This document shows positions 8,714-17,196 of a stretch of 64,000 nt of DNA, one piece after another. Position numbers and translations under genes: made by a program. The stretch is from contig CAVWVF010000002.1 of assembly GCA_963758335.1 (NCBI GenBank), positions 310,001 to 374,000 of the forward strand, read 5' to 3'. The notes below the pieces were generated by a model. The model saw nothing but the letters and a program-made list of their open reading frames with translations, was not told where the DNA came from and searched no databases. Within the stretch, counting starts at the first letter, position 1. Each line of letters opens with the position of its first letter. This stretch comes from Roseiarcus sp963758335. Lineage in GTDB: Bacteria > Pseudomonadota > Alphaproteobacteria > Rhizobiales > Beijerinckiaceae.

Positions 8714-10688
8714 ATGATCGCCGCCCGCCGGCTTGCCGCGATCCTCGCCGCCGACGTCGTCGGCTACTCCCGCCTGATGGGCGAGGACGAGGCCGGCACG
8801 GCGAGGATCGTGCGCGAGCGGCGCGAGGCGGCGACGCCGATCGTTCGGCGGGCGCCTGGTCAAGACGACGGGCGACGGGGTGCTGCTGGAGTTTCCCTCG
8901 GTCGTCGCCGCGGTCGAATGCGCGATCGCCATCCAGAAGATGATGGCCGAGCGCAACGCCGCTCTGCCCGAAGCCAAGCGCATTCTCTACCGCGTCGGCG
9001 TCAATCTCGGCGACATTCTGATCGACGGCGACGACATTTTGGGCGATGGCGTCAATGTCGCGGCGCGGCTCGAGGCGATGGGCGAGCCGGGCGGCGTTTG
9101 CCTGTCGAGTTCGGCCTACGATCAGGTGCGCGGGCGGATCGAAGCCGAATTTGTCGATCTCGGCGAGCAGGCCTTGAAGAACATCGCGCGGCCGGTCAGG
9201 GCCTACGCTGTGACGCCGGCGGCGATCGCGGCCGCCAAAGCCGAGAGCCCACCCCCCACGGTCACGACCCTCGCCGCCGCAGGCACGGCGCCCGCCGCGA
9301 CATCGCGCGGGGTCCTGGCGCGTTGGCCGACGCTCGCCGCCGCCCTCGTCGTCGCCCTTCTCGCGGCGGGCGCTTACGCCTGGCATGCGGGGTTCACGCC
9401 GCGCCTGCTCGGCGCCTCGGTCGCCGAGGACAAGCTCGCGACCGCGCCGCGGCTTTCGATCGTGGTGCTGCCGTTCGAGAACCTGAGCGGCGATCCCGAG
9501 CAGCAATATTTCGCCGACGGCATCACCGACGACCTGACGACCGACCTCTCGCATCTGGAGGGCAGCTTCGTCATCGCTCGCAACACCGCCTTCACCTACA
9601 AGGGCAAATCCGTCGACGCGAAACAGATCGGCCGCGAGCTCGGCGTGCGCTATCTGCTCGAAGGCAGCGTGCGCCGCCTTGAGGAGACGATCACCGTCAA
9701 CGCGCAGCTCATCTCGACCGAGACTGGCGCCCACGTCTGGGCCGACCGGTTCGCGGGAGAAAGAAGCAAGCTCGGCCAGTTGCAGGTCGACATTGTCGCG
9801 CGCCTCGCCAATTCGCTCGGTTGGGAGCTGCTCAAGGCCGAAAGCCTGCGCGCGATGCGCGAACGTCCGAACAATCCGGACGCGGTCGATCTTGCAATGC
9901 GCGGGGACGCCGTCGCCACCAAGGGCTCGAGCGTCGCCAGTGTGAACGAAGCGCTCGATTATTATGAACGCGCGCTGCAACTCGACCCCAATCTCGTTTC
10001 TGCGCAGTTGGGCGTTGCGAACATGCTCATTAACAGGGTCCAACCATTCAAAGCGGGCAATCCAGTGGAGGACCTTCCTCGGGCGGAATCGCTGGTGACG
10101 AAAGCCTTGGCGGCCGAGCCGAACAATCCTGATGCACATGGGGCCAGAGCCAACCTCATGTTCGTGAGGAACGAGTTCTCCGACGCGCTCTCGGAGCTTA
10201 AGGTCGTGATTGAAAACAATCCGAACCTCGCATGGGCGCACGCATTTTATGGGATCACACTCCTCTTCAATGGGCAGGCGGCGGAGGCGATTCCGGAAGA
10301 GGAGTCCGCCCTCCGCCTGAGCCCGCGCGATCCGGAGCGGAACGAGTGGGAGTTCAATATGTGCCATGCATATACACACTTGGCGCAATGGGAGAAGACG
10401 GTCGAGTGGTGCGGAAGCTCGATCGCGACAAACAACTCTTATTGGCTCCCGCATGTCGATCTCGTCGCGGCCCACGGCTGGCTTGGCCGCGACGGCGCGG
10501 CCAAGACGGCGATCGCCGGCCTCCTCAAGCTGATGCCCGGCTTAACGGTGCAGCAATGGGCGACCATGAAATGGTCCGACAACCCGCAGTTTCAGAGCGA
10601 ATACGCGCGCATCGTCGAAGGCCTGCGCAAGGCCGGGCTGCCCGAGGGGGAGAAGCCAGCGGACGCGGCCGCGAGCAAGTCGAACTGA
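8714..10688 (+). pseudogene. class III adenylate cyclase with TolB-like and TPR domains, N-terminal frameshift
   Basis: The ATG at 8714 overlaps the preceding stop (ATGA). The first ~45 codons (RRLAAILAADVVGYSRLMGE) are in one frame; from ~8850 the frame is +1 and runs uninterrupted to 10688 (GGRLVKTTGDGVLLEF, GDGVNVAARLEAMGEPGG). A transmembrane segment (~TLAAALVVALLAAGAYAW, 9328-9381) separates the cyclase from the TolB-like part (LSIVVLPFENLSGDPEQQYF) and TPR repeats. Frame-corrected length is ~655 residues. A few residues are also missing near the lesion (HGGRLVK region). It would make cAMP if intact; the frameshift cuts off the catalytic Asp. Confidence 0.88.
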
Positions 10689-10851
10689 CGGGGTTCTTGC
10701 TGGGCGTCAGGATCAGAGCAGGATGCGATCGGGTTGAACCGCCGCCGTCACGGCGGGGAGCGGCTTCCGCCTGACTTGGGGGACGGCGGGCGCTCGTCGA
10801 GCCGGACCATCCGGCGATCAGGAACCGATGTCGTTCGTCGAAGGCTGGGCG

Positions 10852-10874
10852 AAAGGATAGAATTTCTATCCTTT
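10852..10874. terminator. perfect hairpin downstream of cyclase
   Basis: AAAGGATAGA-ATT-TCTATCCTTT: 10-bp perfect arms with a 3-nt loop, ~165 bp after the cyclase stop. There is no strong T-run after the stem (GGGGC follows), so an intrinsic terminator role is only possible. It may equally be a repeat end. Confidence 0.35.
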
Positions 10875-10949
10875 GGGGCACCGGCGAGGCCGCCGGCGAA
10901 CCCGTTTTCGAAGCCCCCGGCGCGCTTCCGCCGTCCGGAATCGCTCTTG

Positions 10950-11480
10950 CCTCACATGGGGTGTTTCGGGTCAAGCTCATTCGTTTGCGCCGGCCGCTGG
11001 CGGGTCACCCGCGAAGCGGGGCGAAGCGGGGAGCGAAGCGACCTTGACGCGCCAGCGGCCGGATACACTGTCACGAGCGAGCGCGCCCTTGCGCGCTCTT
11101 GGCTGCCTCTGTGGTCTTTGCCGCGCTCATTCATTTTGGCATTGCGCATCTCCTTGGCGTTTGGATCCGAAGCGTGAGCCCGTCTTTCGCATGCAGCCTT
11201 GACGGCCGCATCACCTCACATCCGGTCGAGCTTGTCGGGGCTCGGACCATAATCCCTCATGCTCGAGGGCGTCGGGCTCGGGTTGGCGGGGACCATCCTG
11301 TTAAACGGCGTGTTTCAGCCAGGCAAAGCCGCGGTCACCGCCCGCCCGGATCCGGCGAAGCCGTCGCGTTCGGCTTCGCTGGAATGGGGTTGAGTCATTA
11401 AGCCATCGTTGGAGCGTCGGCGTAGGATTGAGCCATCGGGTCAGGCCGCCTTGAACACCGCGCCCTCGGGAACGACGCCT
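10950..11480. repeat. duplicated IS110 3' flank, copy A (uninterrupted)
   Basis: About 530 bp almost identical to minus-strand sequence at 52913-52809 followed by 46297-45866. In copy A the two blocks are continuous at 11044/11045 (GCGAAGCGACCT then TGACGCGCCAGC). In the other copy a 6.5 kb group II intron complex separates them. The segment ends in the last codons of an IS110-family transposase (VVPEGAVFKAA). The two copies are inverted relative to each other, ~35 kb apart. From 10689 to 10949 no gene is seen. Confidence 0.93.
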
Positions 11481-12029
11481 TGGGTGACATAGCGCCACAA
11501 GGCGACGAGCAGTTTGCGGGCCAGCGCCACGATGGCGATCCGGCGGACCCGTCCCTTCGCGGCGCCGACCCGCGCCCGAAACCAGCGGCTCAACGCCAAG
11601 TCCGGCTGGTGACGCAGCCAGAACCAGGCCAGCTCGATCATGGTCTTGCGCAGGCGGCGGTTGCCCGACTTCGAGATGCCTTGATCCCGTTCGACGCCGC
11701 CGCTCTGCCAGGGGCTGGGCGCCAATCCGCCGTAAGCCGCCACCTGGCGGCGGTTGGCGAAGCTGCGGAACAACAATTCCAGCCAGAGGAGCGAGGCGAA
11801 CTCGGGGCCCAAGCCCTTGAGCTCGAGGAGCCGGGCGGCGGGGTTGGTGCGCTCCTCGGCTTCCGTGCGGATGAGCGCGTCGCGGGCCCGTTCGACCGCA
11901 GCCAGTTGCGTCGTCGCCAGCGCGATCCGATCGAGCTCCCGGCGTATTTCCGCCTTCAGCAGCGGCGGCAGCTCGCGGCCGTCGCCGGTTCGCAGCGCCT
12001 CGAGCCGCTCAAAACGATCGCGCCGAAGC
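11441..12029 (-). pseudogene. IS110-family transposase, C-terminal exon
   Basis: 196 codons covering the Transposase_20 domain: LKGLGPEFASLLWLELL, AAYGGLAPSPWQSG, then GISKSGNRRLRKTMIELAW. The C-terminus ends VVPEGAVFKAA. IS110 enzymes cut DNA through a RuvC-like DEDD site plus a Ser in this region. The codon at the intron boundary is completed by two bases of exon 1 (CC|G), giving NPLRRDRFERLEALRTGDG across the join. The upstream ~12 codons that are open in this frame belong to the intron. Confidence 0.9.
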
Positions 12030-12289
12030 GCCGAGTAGGTGGGGATGTCGCCATCCCCACCCCTCACAGGTAGGGTCGGGGACTGGCGCGCCGGTTTAGG
12101 TCGAAGTTCGTGTTCCCTGTTGGCTCGCTCTTTCGTCTGCGAGTGTCACACCATCTCGACCATGCCGCGTTTCCAGCCCCCGCCTCGTCGAACGCAGCAT
12201 GCGGATTTCCTCGCACTGCGCTCTCCTGCTTGCTTCGCCCCAAGGCTTATGGGACCTATCCTGCCGGAGCCCGGAGCGACTTTCGGGGC

Positions 12290-13452
12290 TGACCGCACCG
12301 CTCGGTAGCCGTTGAACAGCCCGAGCGTTTCGTACAGCCAGTCCCTACTCCACCGCGTCCAGCCGAAGCCCTGTCGTTTACGGGCTCGCAGCATATGGCG
12401 CCGGATCTTCTTTTCCACCCAGTCCTTCACGAAGCCGAAGCACTCGCTGGAATGTCCCGCCCTGAAGTAATTCACCCATCCGCGAAGCACCGGGTTGATC
12501 AGCTTGATGACTCGATCGACCGGCTGGGACTGGTGACGCCGGAACACGTCCTTGAGTTTCGCCAGCAGCGCCGTCCGCTTCTTGAGCTTGGGCGTGTAAT
12601 GGGCACGCCATCTGCCCCGCAGGCTGCGCACCCGGCGAAAGTCGAACCCCAGGAAGCCGAAGCTCTCGCCGCGGCATAGGTCCACGATCCGACTCTTCTC
12701 CTCGTTGATTTCGACCTGCAGTTCGGCGAGTTCCTCGCGGCGAGATCACCCCGCCTTGCGGAACGCCCTGTTTGCCGTTGGCTTTGAGCATCACCTTCAG
12801 CAGGCGCATCACGTCGCCATCGTCCACCCGCTCGGCCACCTTCGCCAACAGCCGATCATGCCGGACATTGTCGAAATAGCTGCTCAGGTCGATGTCGATG
12901 ACGCGTGTCTTGTGCTGAACGATCGCTCGCGCCACACGGTCCACCGCTTCATGGGCTGTCCGTTGCGGACGGTATCCAAACGACCCCGGTTGGAAGTCCG
13001 CCTCGAAGATCGGTTCCAGTATGAGCTTGAGCGCGCCTTGCACCACCCGATCGCGGATCGCCGGAATCGAAAGGACGCGGACCTTGCCGCCATCCTTCGG
13101 GATTTCCTGCTTCCTTGCCGGGAGCGGCGCATAGGTGCGCCCGACCAGTTCGTCCGCGATCTGCTCGAGGAAAACCTCTACGCCTTGCGCCTCGATGGCC
13201 GCGAAGGTCATTCCGTCACTTCCCGGAGCGCCATCGTTCTTCTTGGCCAGCGCGTACGCCTCGCGCAGTGTGTCCAGCTTGCAGACGTGGACATATAGAT
13301 CCCCAGAACCGCCAGGACGTCTCAGCCTTCGCCTTGACGTATATTCTCCGCCTCAGGTCTTGCAAATCCATGGACGCCTTTGTCATCTCGTCCTTGCCTT
13401 CCTTATGGCCGGAGACGCTACAAGCAGCAGGGCCCCTTTGCTCCACGGACAT
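12290..13452 (-). pseudogene. group II intron reverse transcriptase/maturase, missing YADD
   Basis: Start region MTKASMDLQDLRRRIYVKAK (~13384). A frameshift at ~13300 (FWG continues as LYVHVCKLDTLREAY in another frame), then RT blocks: VRVLSIPAIRDRVVQGALK, GSFGYRPQRTAHEAVDRV, IDIDLSSYFDNVRHDRLL, QGVPQGGVISP. At ~12740 a deletion jumps from ISP to EELAELQVEINEEKS, removing the segment with the catalytic YADD and shifting frame. The maturase/X domain follows (CFGFVKDWVEKKIRRHML; WSRDWLYETLGLFNGYR). RT activity must be lost. Confidence 0.88.
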
Positions 13453-13900
13453 TACTCCGCTTCGCCGCTACTACGGACCCGACCGCCACCCTCTCGCCTT
13501 CGATCGACTTCCCGGTTGCGCCGGTTATACGATCTACCCTGCTCCGGCGATTTCGCGCCGGGGCGAGGAAGGCTTCTCCAGTTGCTCGGCATGTTCTTGC
13601 CACCGTGCTGTCGCTTCCACCCCGCCGAAGTGAAGGAGCCGCTTCAGTCAGATTTCGGCTCCCCATGCTGCCTTCGCCCTCCAGATGTGGGCTCGGCCTT
13701 CGGGGCTACGCACTTTCGAGGCCACATTCGCGTTTACTTTCATTACGGCCCGGCGGCTCGTCGTCTTCCCGAGGGAGACGTTGTCGATAGGCTTCAGAGT
13801 CTTGGTTTCCCGCCACCCTGCTATCCAAACTACGGGGCTCCTGACTTTTGCCCCGGCAGGTCTGTCTCCTGCTGAACATGCCAGCCTTCGCTGGACACAC

Positions 13901-13933
13901 ACCCGGACGTGCAGCTTTCCCGCATCCGGTTCT
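13901..13933 (-). ncRNA. group II domain V-like hairpin remnant
   Basis: On the minus strand: GAACCGGATGCGGGAAAG then CTGCACGTCCGGG. This has the paired ACCGGATGC / GCACGTCCGG arms and GAAA-type cap of group II domain V. It lies upstream (5') of the RT on the same strand, where domain V does not belong. It suggests the 3' end of a second, older intron nested in or fused to the one at 12030-14702. Confidence 0.5.
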
Positions 13934-14702
13934 TCACGGAAGAGTTTCGCTCGCGTTGGCGTAGAGGACGCCGTCCGTGACTCGCCTGTCGAGAAGCGCA
14001 CGGAGGTGATGATGTCCCCGCCGTCGTCCTCGCCAGTTCGGCTATCCGTTGTCGTTTCGTGGACAGGTTCGCGGAGCCCAAGGTCTCCTCCCGTGTTTCC
14101 CGGCAACGGCTCTCATCCCGTGGCGCCCCCCTCCCCTCGCGCGGGTCCCGGTGAGCCCAGTTCCCCGCGGTCAGCGGTACTATGAAGGCGCTACGACTTC
14201 CCGCCTGCGCGTCCCCGGTCGCTTATCTGTTTCGCTTCCGGGGTCCGCGCGATCCTCCGCTTTTCGTGCTCGCCTTGGCGGCGCTCCCGGATGGTTGGAG
14301 GACCCAGCCGGGCCATGGCATTTGGTCAGCCGGCCGCCCATTTGCCGGCACACTCTCACTCGGACGCAGGCGGGATCTCACAGGTTCCCAGGCGATCCGT
14401 CCCATGCCTTTGCCCCGGTCCAAGACCCCGGCCGGACCGACGATCCTCACCCTGACGGTGTCGTCGATGCTGCCCCCGCTCAACCCACAGCGAAGGCTCC
14501 AGCGATCGAAATTTCGAGGCTACTCACGCGGCTTCGGCACCTGCTGCCTACGCTTCACGACGGGCGTCGCCGCACGCCATGCAAGGCTCGCTTCCGGCTG
14601 GTTGGCTGACCTTTGCCGGGAGGGAGTTGAACCCTCTGGATCGCGATGAAAGGTTTCAGAACTTCATGTTCATTCTCCTCTCCTGAGCTTTCCCTGTCGC
14701 AA

Positions 14703-15277
14703 GGGTTGTAATCCCGGATGCCTTGGCCGCTGAGCAGGCCCCTGACCCGATTGGTGTGCTGAATGCGTTCCTTGAGCAGCGTGCCGCGCTCGCGGGTCAG
14801 CCGCCGGCGATCCTCTTCTTCCGGGCTCGGCGCGCGAACCATGGAGCAGACCCGCCGCTCGCCGCGAGCCCACGCCATCAGCGTCCGCAACAGCGTCTCG
14901 CCGTCGATCGCATCGGTCTTGGCTCGCCGATGCCGCCGGTCGACCGCAATCGAAGCCGCATCGACCACGTGGCTCTCGATCCCCTCGGCGAGCAGCAGGC
15001 GATGGATCCAAAATCCGTCCAATCCCGCCTCCTGAATGACGATCGCTCTGATCGGCACGCCATAGCGCTGCTCGGCCTTCGCCCTCGACCGCGAAAGAAG
15101 GTCGAGCAGGCCGGCGCCGTCCCCACCCTCGACCACATGCCTGGAAAATTTCTCGCTGCCCGGACTGTTGATCGTCACAACCCATTTCGATTTGCTCAAT
15201 TCGAGCGAGGCGAACAGCGTGATATCATTCGCGCGGGCGGTGGTCGCGACAACGGTCGCGGAGGTGATTAAATGCAT
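14703..15277 (-). pseudogene. IS110-family transposase, N-terminal exon
   Basis: 191 codons of the DEDD (RuvC-like) domain: TLFASLELSKSKWVVT, IVIQEAGLDGFWIHRLL, VVDAASIAVDRRHRRAKTD, then LLKERIQHTNRVRGLLSGQG. The ATG at 15277 has a good ribosome site (GGAGG, 15287-15291 on the minus strand). After GIRDYN the sequence changes to intron. If the intron could not splice, translation would run ~50 codons into it and stop at 14555. Confidence 0.9.
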
Positions 15278-15728
15278 CGGTTGCCTCCATGCTGGTGTGG
15301 AAGATCAGCCTACCAAGGGTCCGGCCGCCGTCCACCCGCATAGGATCTGTTATTGCCAAAACGCCGTGATATATAACGGCAAAATCGCACCCTGTTACGC
15401 TCCTGTTATCGCGCCTGATCCCGGCGCGAAACGTTTTTGCGTAATCCATTGCAATCAGACGGTTTTCTTCCGAGAAGCGCGGTCGAAAGGGCGCGGTTTC
15501 CCCCTGTTCTTTGCCTGTTAAACAGGGGAATCGCCCTCTTCGGCAGGCGACCCGGGCCGCCGTTCTGCTCGCCAAAGGCGCGGGCCGCGACTGGTCGCAG
15601 GCTCTCGCGAGGGTTAAGAAATGGCGCCGTCATCGCTCAACCGCCAGTCCTCCGAACGGAGCGCCGCCGGAGCTGAGTCGACTTGAAATCATCCCACTCT
15701 AGCGCCTCGCCAGGCAATGCGGCAAGCT
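15278..15728. other. non-coding region upstream of IS110; possible bridge-RNA region
   Basis: 451 bp without a convincing gene. The part next to the transposase start (15278 to ~15450) probably is the left non-coding end of the IS110 element. In characterised IS110-group elements this region encodes the bridge RNA that pairs with donor and target; no structure was folded here. The part at 15490-15535 holds CCCCTGTT ... AACAGGGG, related to the ACAGGGA motif repeated at 25396-25568. Confidence 0.4.
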
Positions 15729-16175
15729 CTAAAGCCAGAACCGAGTCCTGCCGCAATACGCCGTCCATGCGTCGCCGAACGTCTCGGCGAGCATCCGCTC
15801 CTCGGCCGGAATGAAGCGCGTCTCGATGATCGCCGCGAAGCCGGCCGCGACGAAGAACGGCGACAGGACGCCGAGCAGCATCGCGGCGCCGATGAGGATC
15901 AGCACCATGCCCAGATACTTTGGGTTGCGGCTGAGGCGGAACACGCCGTTCGTCGCCAGCGCCGACGAGCGCTCGAACGGCTTGACTGTGGTCCCGAGAT
16001 CTTTCAAGGCGCGGTCGGCGGCGAGATTGAGCAAGACCCCGGCGGCGATCGGGACGACGCCCGTCGCCCGCCATGGCCAGGAAAGAAGAGGCGCGATGGG
16101 CAGCGCGAAGGCGCACGCCGCCATCAGAACGAGGCTGGCGAGAAAATAGGTCGGCGGCAACAGCCTATTGGTCAT
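15729..16175 (-). CDS. isoprenylcysteine carboxylmethyltransferase family membrane protein
   Basis: A 148-residue protein with about four hydrophobic spans and the ICMT-family C-terminal signature: FRLSRNPKYLGMVLILIG (~82-99), then ETRFIPAEERMLAETFGDAW (~117-136) and a Y-x(5)-W-L end. In bacteria such proteins are SAM-dependent methyltransferases of unknown substrate. The true eukaryotic function (methylating prenylated proteins) should not be assumed. It lies downstream of lpxK on the same strand, 37 bp away, so may be in the same transcript. Confidence 0.8.
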   Translation of the reverse strand: MTNRLLPPTYFLASLVLMAACAFALPIAPLLSWPWRATGVVPIAAGVLLNLAADRALKDLGTTVKPFERSSALATNGVFRLSRNPKYLGMVLILIGAAMLLGVLSPFFVAAGFAAIIETRFIPAEERMLAETFGDAWTAYCGRTRFWL

Positions 16176-16212
16176 ATCCGCGCTTCCGCTCCTTTCTTGT
16201 CGGCTCGCTTCG

Positions 16213-17196
16213 TCATTGCGGCAGCCCCCTCAGCATCTCCCGCACGGCCGCCGGCTCGTCGAAGCGCAGGGTGACCGGAAGGGTGAGGACCGCCTGCGCC
16301 TGTCGCCGGGTCAGCCGCACGCGGTCCTTCTCCGTCGTCGCGAGCAGCGCGCCGCGTTGCGCCGCTTCTTCGATCAGCGCCTCGATCTCGCGTTCAGTGA
16401 AAACGTGGTGATCGGAAAAGTCGCGCGTTGCGACCACCTGGGCGCCGACGCGCCGCAGCGTCGCGTAGAATTTTTCCGGCCGCGCGATGCCGGCGAAAGC
16501 GACCACCTCGCGGCCGATCAGCGGCGCGGCGGCGAAGGCGTCCGGCTCGAGACCGGCGCGCAGGATCGGCTTGCCCGGCGCAGCCGCCGAGATCGCCAGC
16601 GCTGCTTCCTCATCGCCGCCGATCACGATGAGCCCCTGCACGTGCGGCGCCTGCGCCGCAACCGGAGCGCGCAAGGGGCCCGCGGGAACGCAGAGGCCAT
16701 TGCCGAAACGCTGCTCGCCGTCGACCACGGCGAAGGCGAGGTCCTTCGCGAGCGCGGGATTCTGCAAGCCGTCGTCGAGCAGAAGCACCCGCGCCCCCGC
16801 CTCGACCGCCATCGTCGCGCCCTTGACGCGGTCCGCCCCGACCCAACAGGGCGCAACCCGGGCGAGCAGCAACGGCTCGTCGCCGACCGTCCGCGCGTCG
16901 TGGACGTTCGGATCGACCCGGACGGGCTCGACCCGCTTCGCGCCGCCGTAACCGCGCGAAAGAAACGCGACCCGCTTGCCGTCGTCGATCAGCATTCGGG
17001 CGAGCGCGATCGCCGCCGGCGTCTTGCCGGCACCGCCGGCGACGAAATTGCCGACGCAGACGACCGGCGCTCCGGCTCTCCTGCCCGGCCGCGCCATGCG
17101 GCGCGCCGTCGCGGCGCCGTAGAGGGCGCCCATCGGCTGAAGGAGGCGAGCGAGCGCCGTCGGATTGACGGGGCGCCAGAAACCCGGCGTCTTCAC
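16213..17196 (-). CDS. lpxK: tetraacyldisaccharide 4'-kinase (lipid A)
   Basis: A 327-residue inner-membrane kinase that phosphorylates the 4' position of the lipid A disaccharide to give lipid IVA. The Walker A-like motif AGGAGKTP is at ~53-60, followed by FLSRGYGG (~78-85) and the VGDEPLLLA segment (~102-110), and a C-terminal FSDHHVFTEREIE. The start ATG at 17196 overlaps the waaA stop by 4 bp, so the genes are translationally coupled. The order DUF374 - waaA - lpxK is typical of Hyphomicrobiales. Confidence 0.96.
   Translation of the reverse strand: MKTPGFWRPVNPTALARLLQPMGALYGAATARRMARPGRRAGAPVVCVGNFVAGGAGKTPAAIALARMLIDDGKRVAFLSRGYGGAKRVEPVRVDPNVHDARTVGDEPLLLARVAPCWVGADRVKGATMAVEAGARVLLLDDGLQNPALAKDLAFAVVDGEQRFGNGLCVPAGPLRAPVAAQAPHVQGLIVIGGDEEAALAISAAAPGKPILRAGLEPDAFAAAPLIGREVVAFAGIARPEKFYATLRRVGAQVVATRDFSDHHVFTEREIEALIEEAAQRGALLATTEKDRVRLTRRQAQAVLTLPVTLRFDEPAAVREMLRGLPQ

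Larger units (their letters stand above)
5879..8717 (+). pseudogene. class III adenylate cyclase with TolB-like and TPR domains, broken by frameshift and IS
   Basis: The ATG at 5879 starts a class III adenylyl cyclase. The catalytic domain (~1-180) shows ILAADVVGFSKLAG (first metal Asp), VKRTGDGTIVEF and GDGVNIAARL. A TolB N-domain-like part follows (LSIVVLPFANIGGDPEQEHF; GRELNVRYVLEGSV), then TPR repeats. The frame shifts at ~7140-7150 (DHARA continues as HLYFGFVDM in another frame). At 7471/7514 an IS1595 copy interrupts it; joining the flanks at the TTAAACTT duplication restores PAYLNLAAAVAQLGRLDEAR and the end GLRKAGVPEQ. Ancestral length was ~600 residues. The stop TGA at 8715 overlaps the next cyclase ATG at 8714. 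Confidence 0.9.
12030..14702 (-). mobile_element. decayed group II intron inside the IS110 transposase gene
   Basis: Removing 12030-14702 restores the transposase frame exactly. The 3' end reads as a domain VI hairpin (GGTGGGGATG-GCGA-CATCCCCACC) then CTACTCGGC, closely like the end of the inner intron at 46950 (CTACTCGAC). The 5' end is TTGCGAC instead of the GTGCG consensus (one-base ambiguity). A convincing domain V is missing next to domain VI; a domain V-like hairpin lies instead at ~13901-13933, upstream of the RT. The RT is broken. The leader (14702 to ~13450) is about twice the usual length. The interior therefore looks like a composite of two introns. Confidence 0.75.
11441..15277 (-). 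mobile_element. IS110-family element interrupted by a group II intron
   Basis: Transposase exon 1 (15277-14703) and exon 2 (12029-11441) are separated by a 2.67 kb group II intron. Joined, they give one in-frame 387-residue protein. IS110 elements lack terminal inverted repeats, so outer ends cannot be fixed by eye. Non-coding DNA upstream of the start (15278 to ~15450) and downstream of the stop (11440 to ~11050) probably belongs to the element. A truncated 3' end of the same IS occurs at 45865. Confidence 0.85.

Noticed and set aside
8514..10475. 653-codon minus-strand frame opposite the cyclase
   Set aside because: High-GC antisense frame with no recognisable domain; the plus strand holds cyclase, TolB and TPR motifs.
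10850..10880. strong intrinsic terminator after the last cyclase
   Set aside because: Perfect stem but no T-run; kept only as a low-confidence hairpin.
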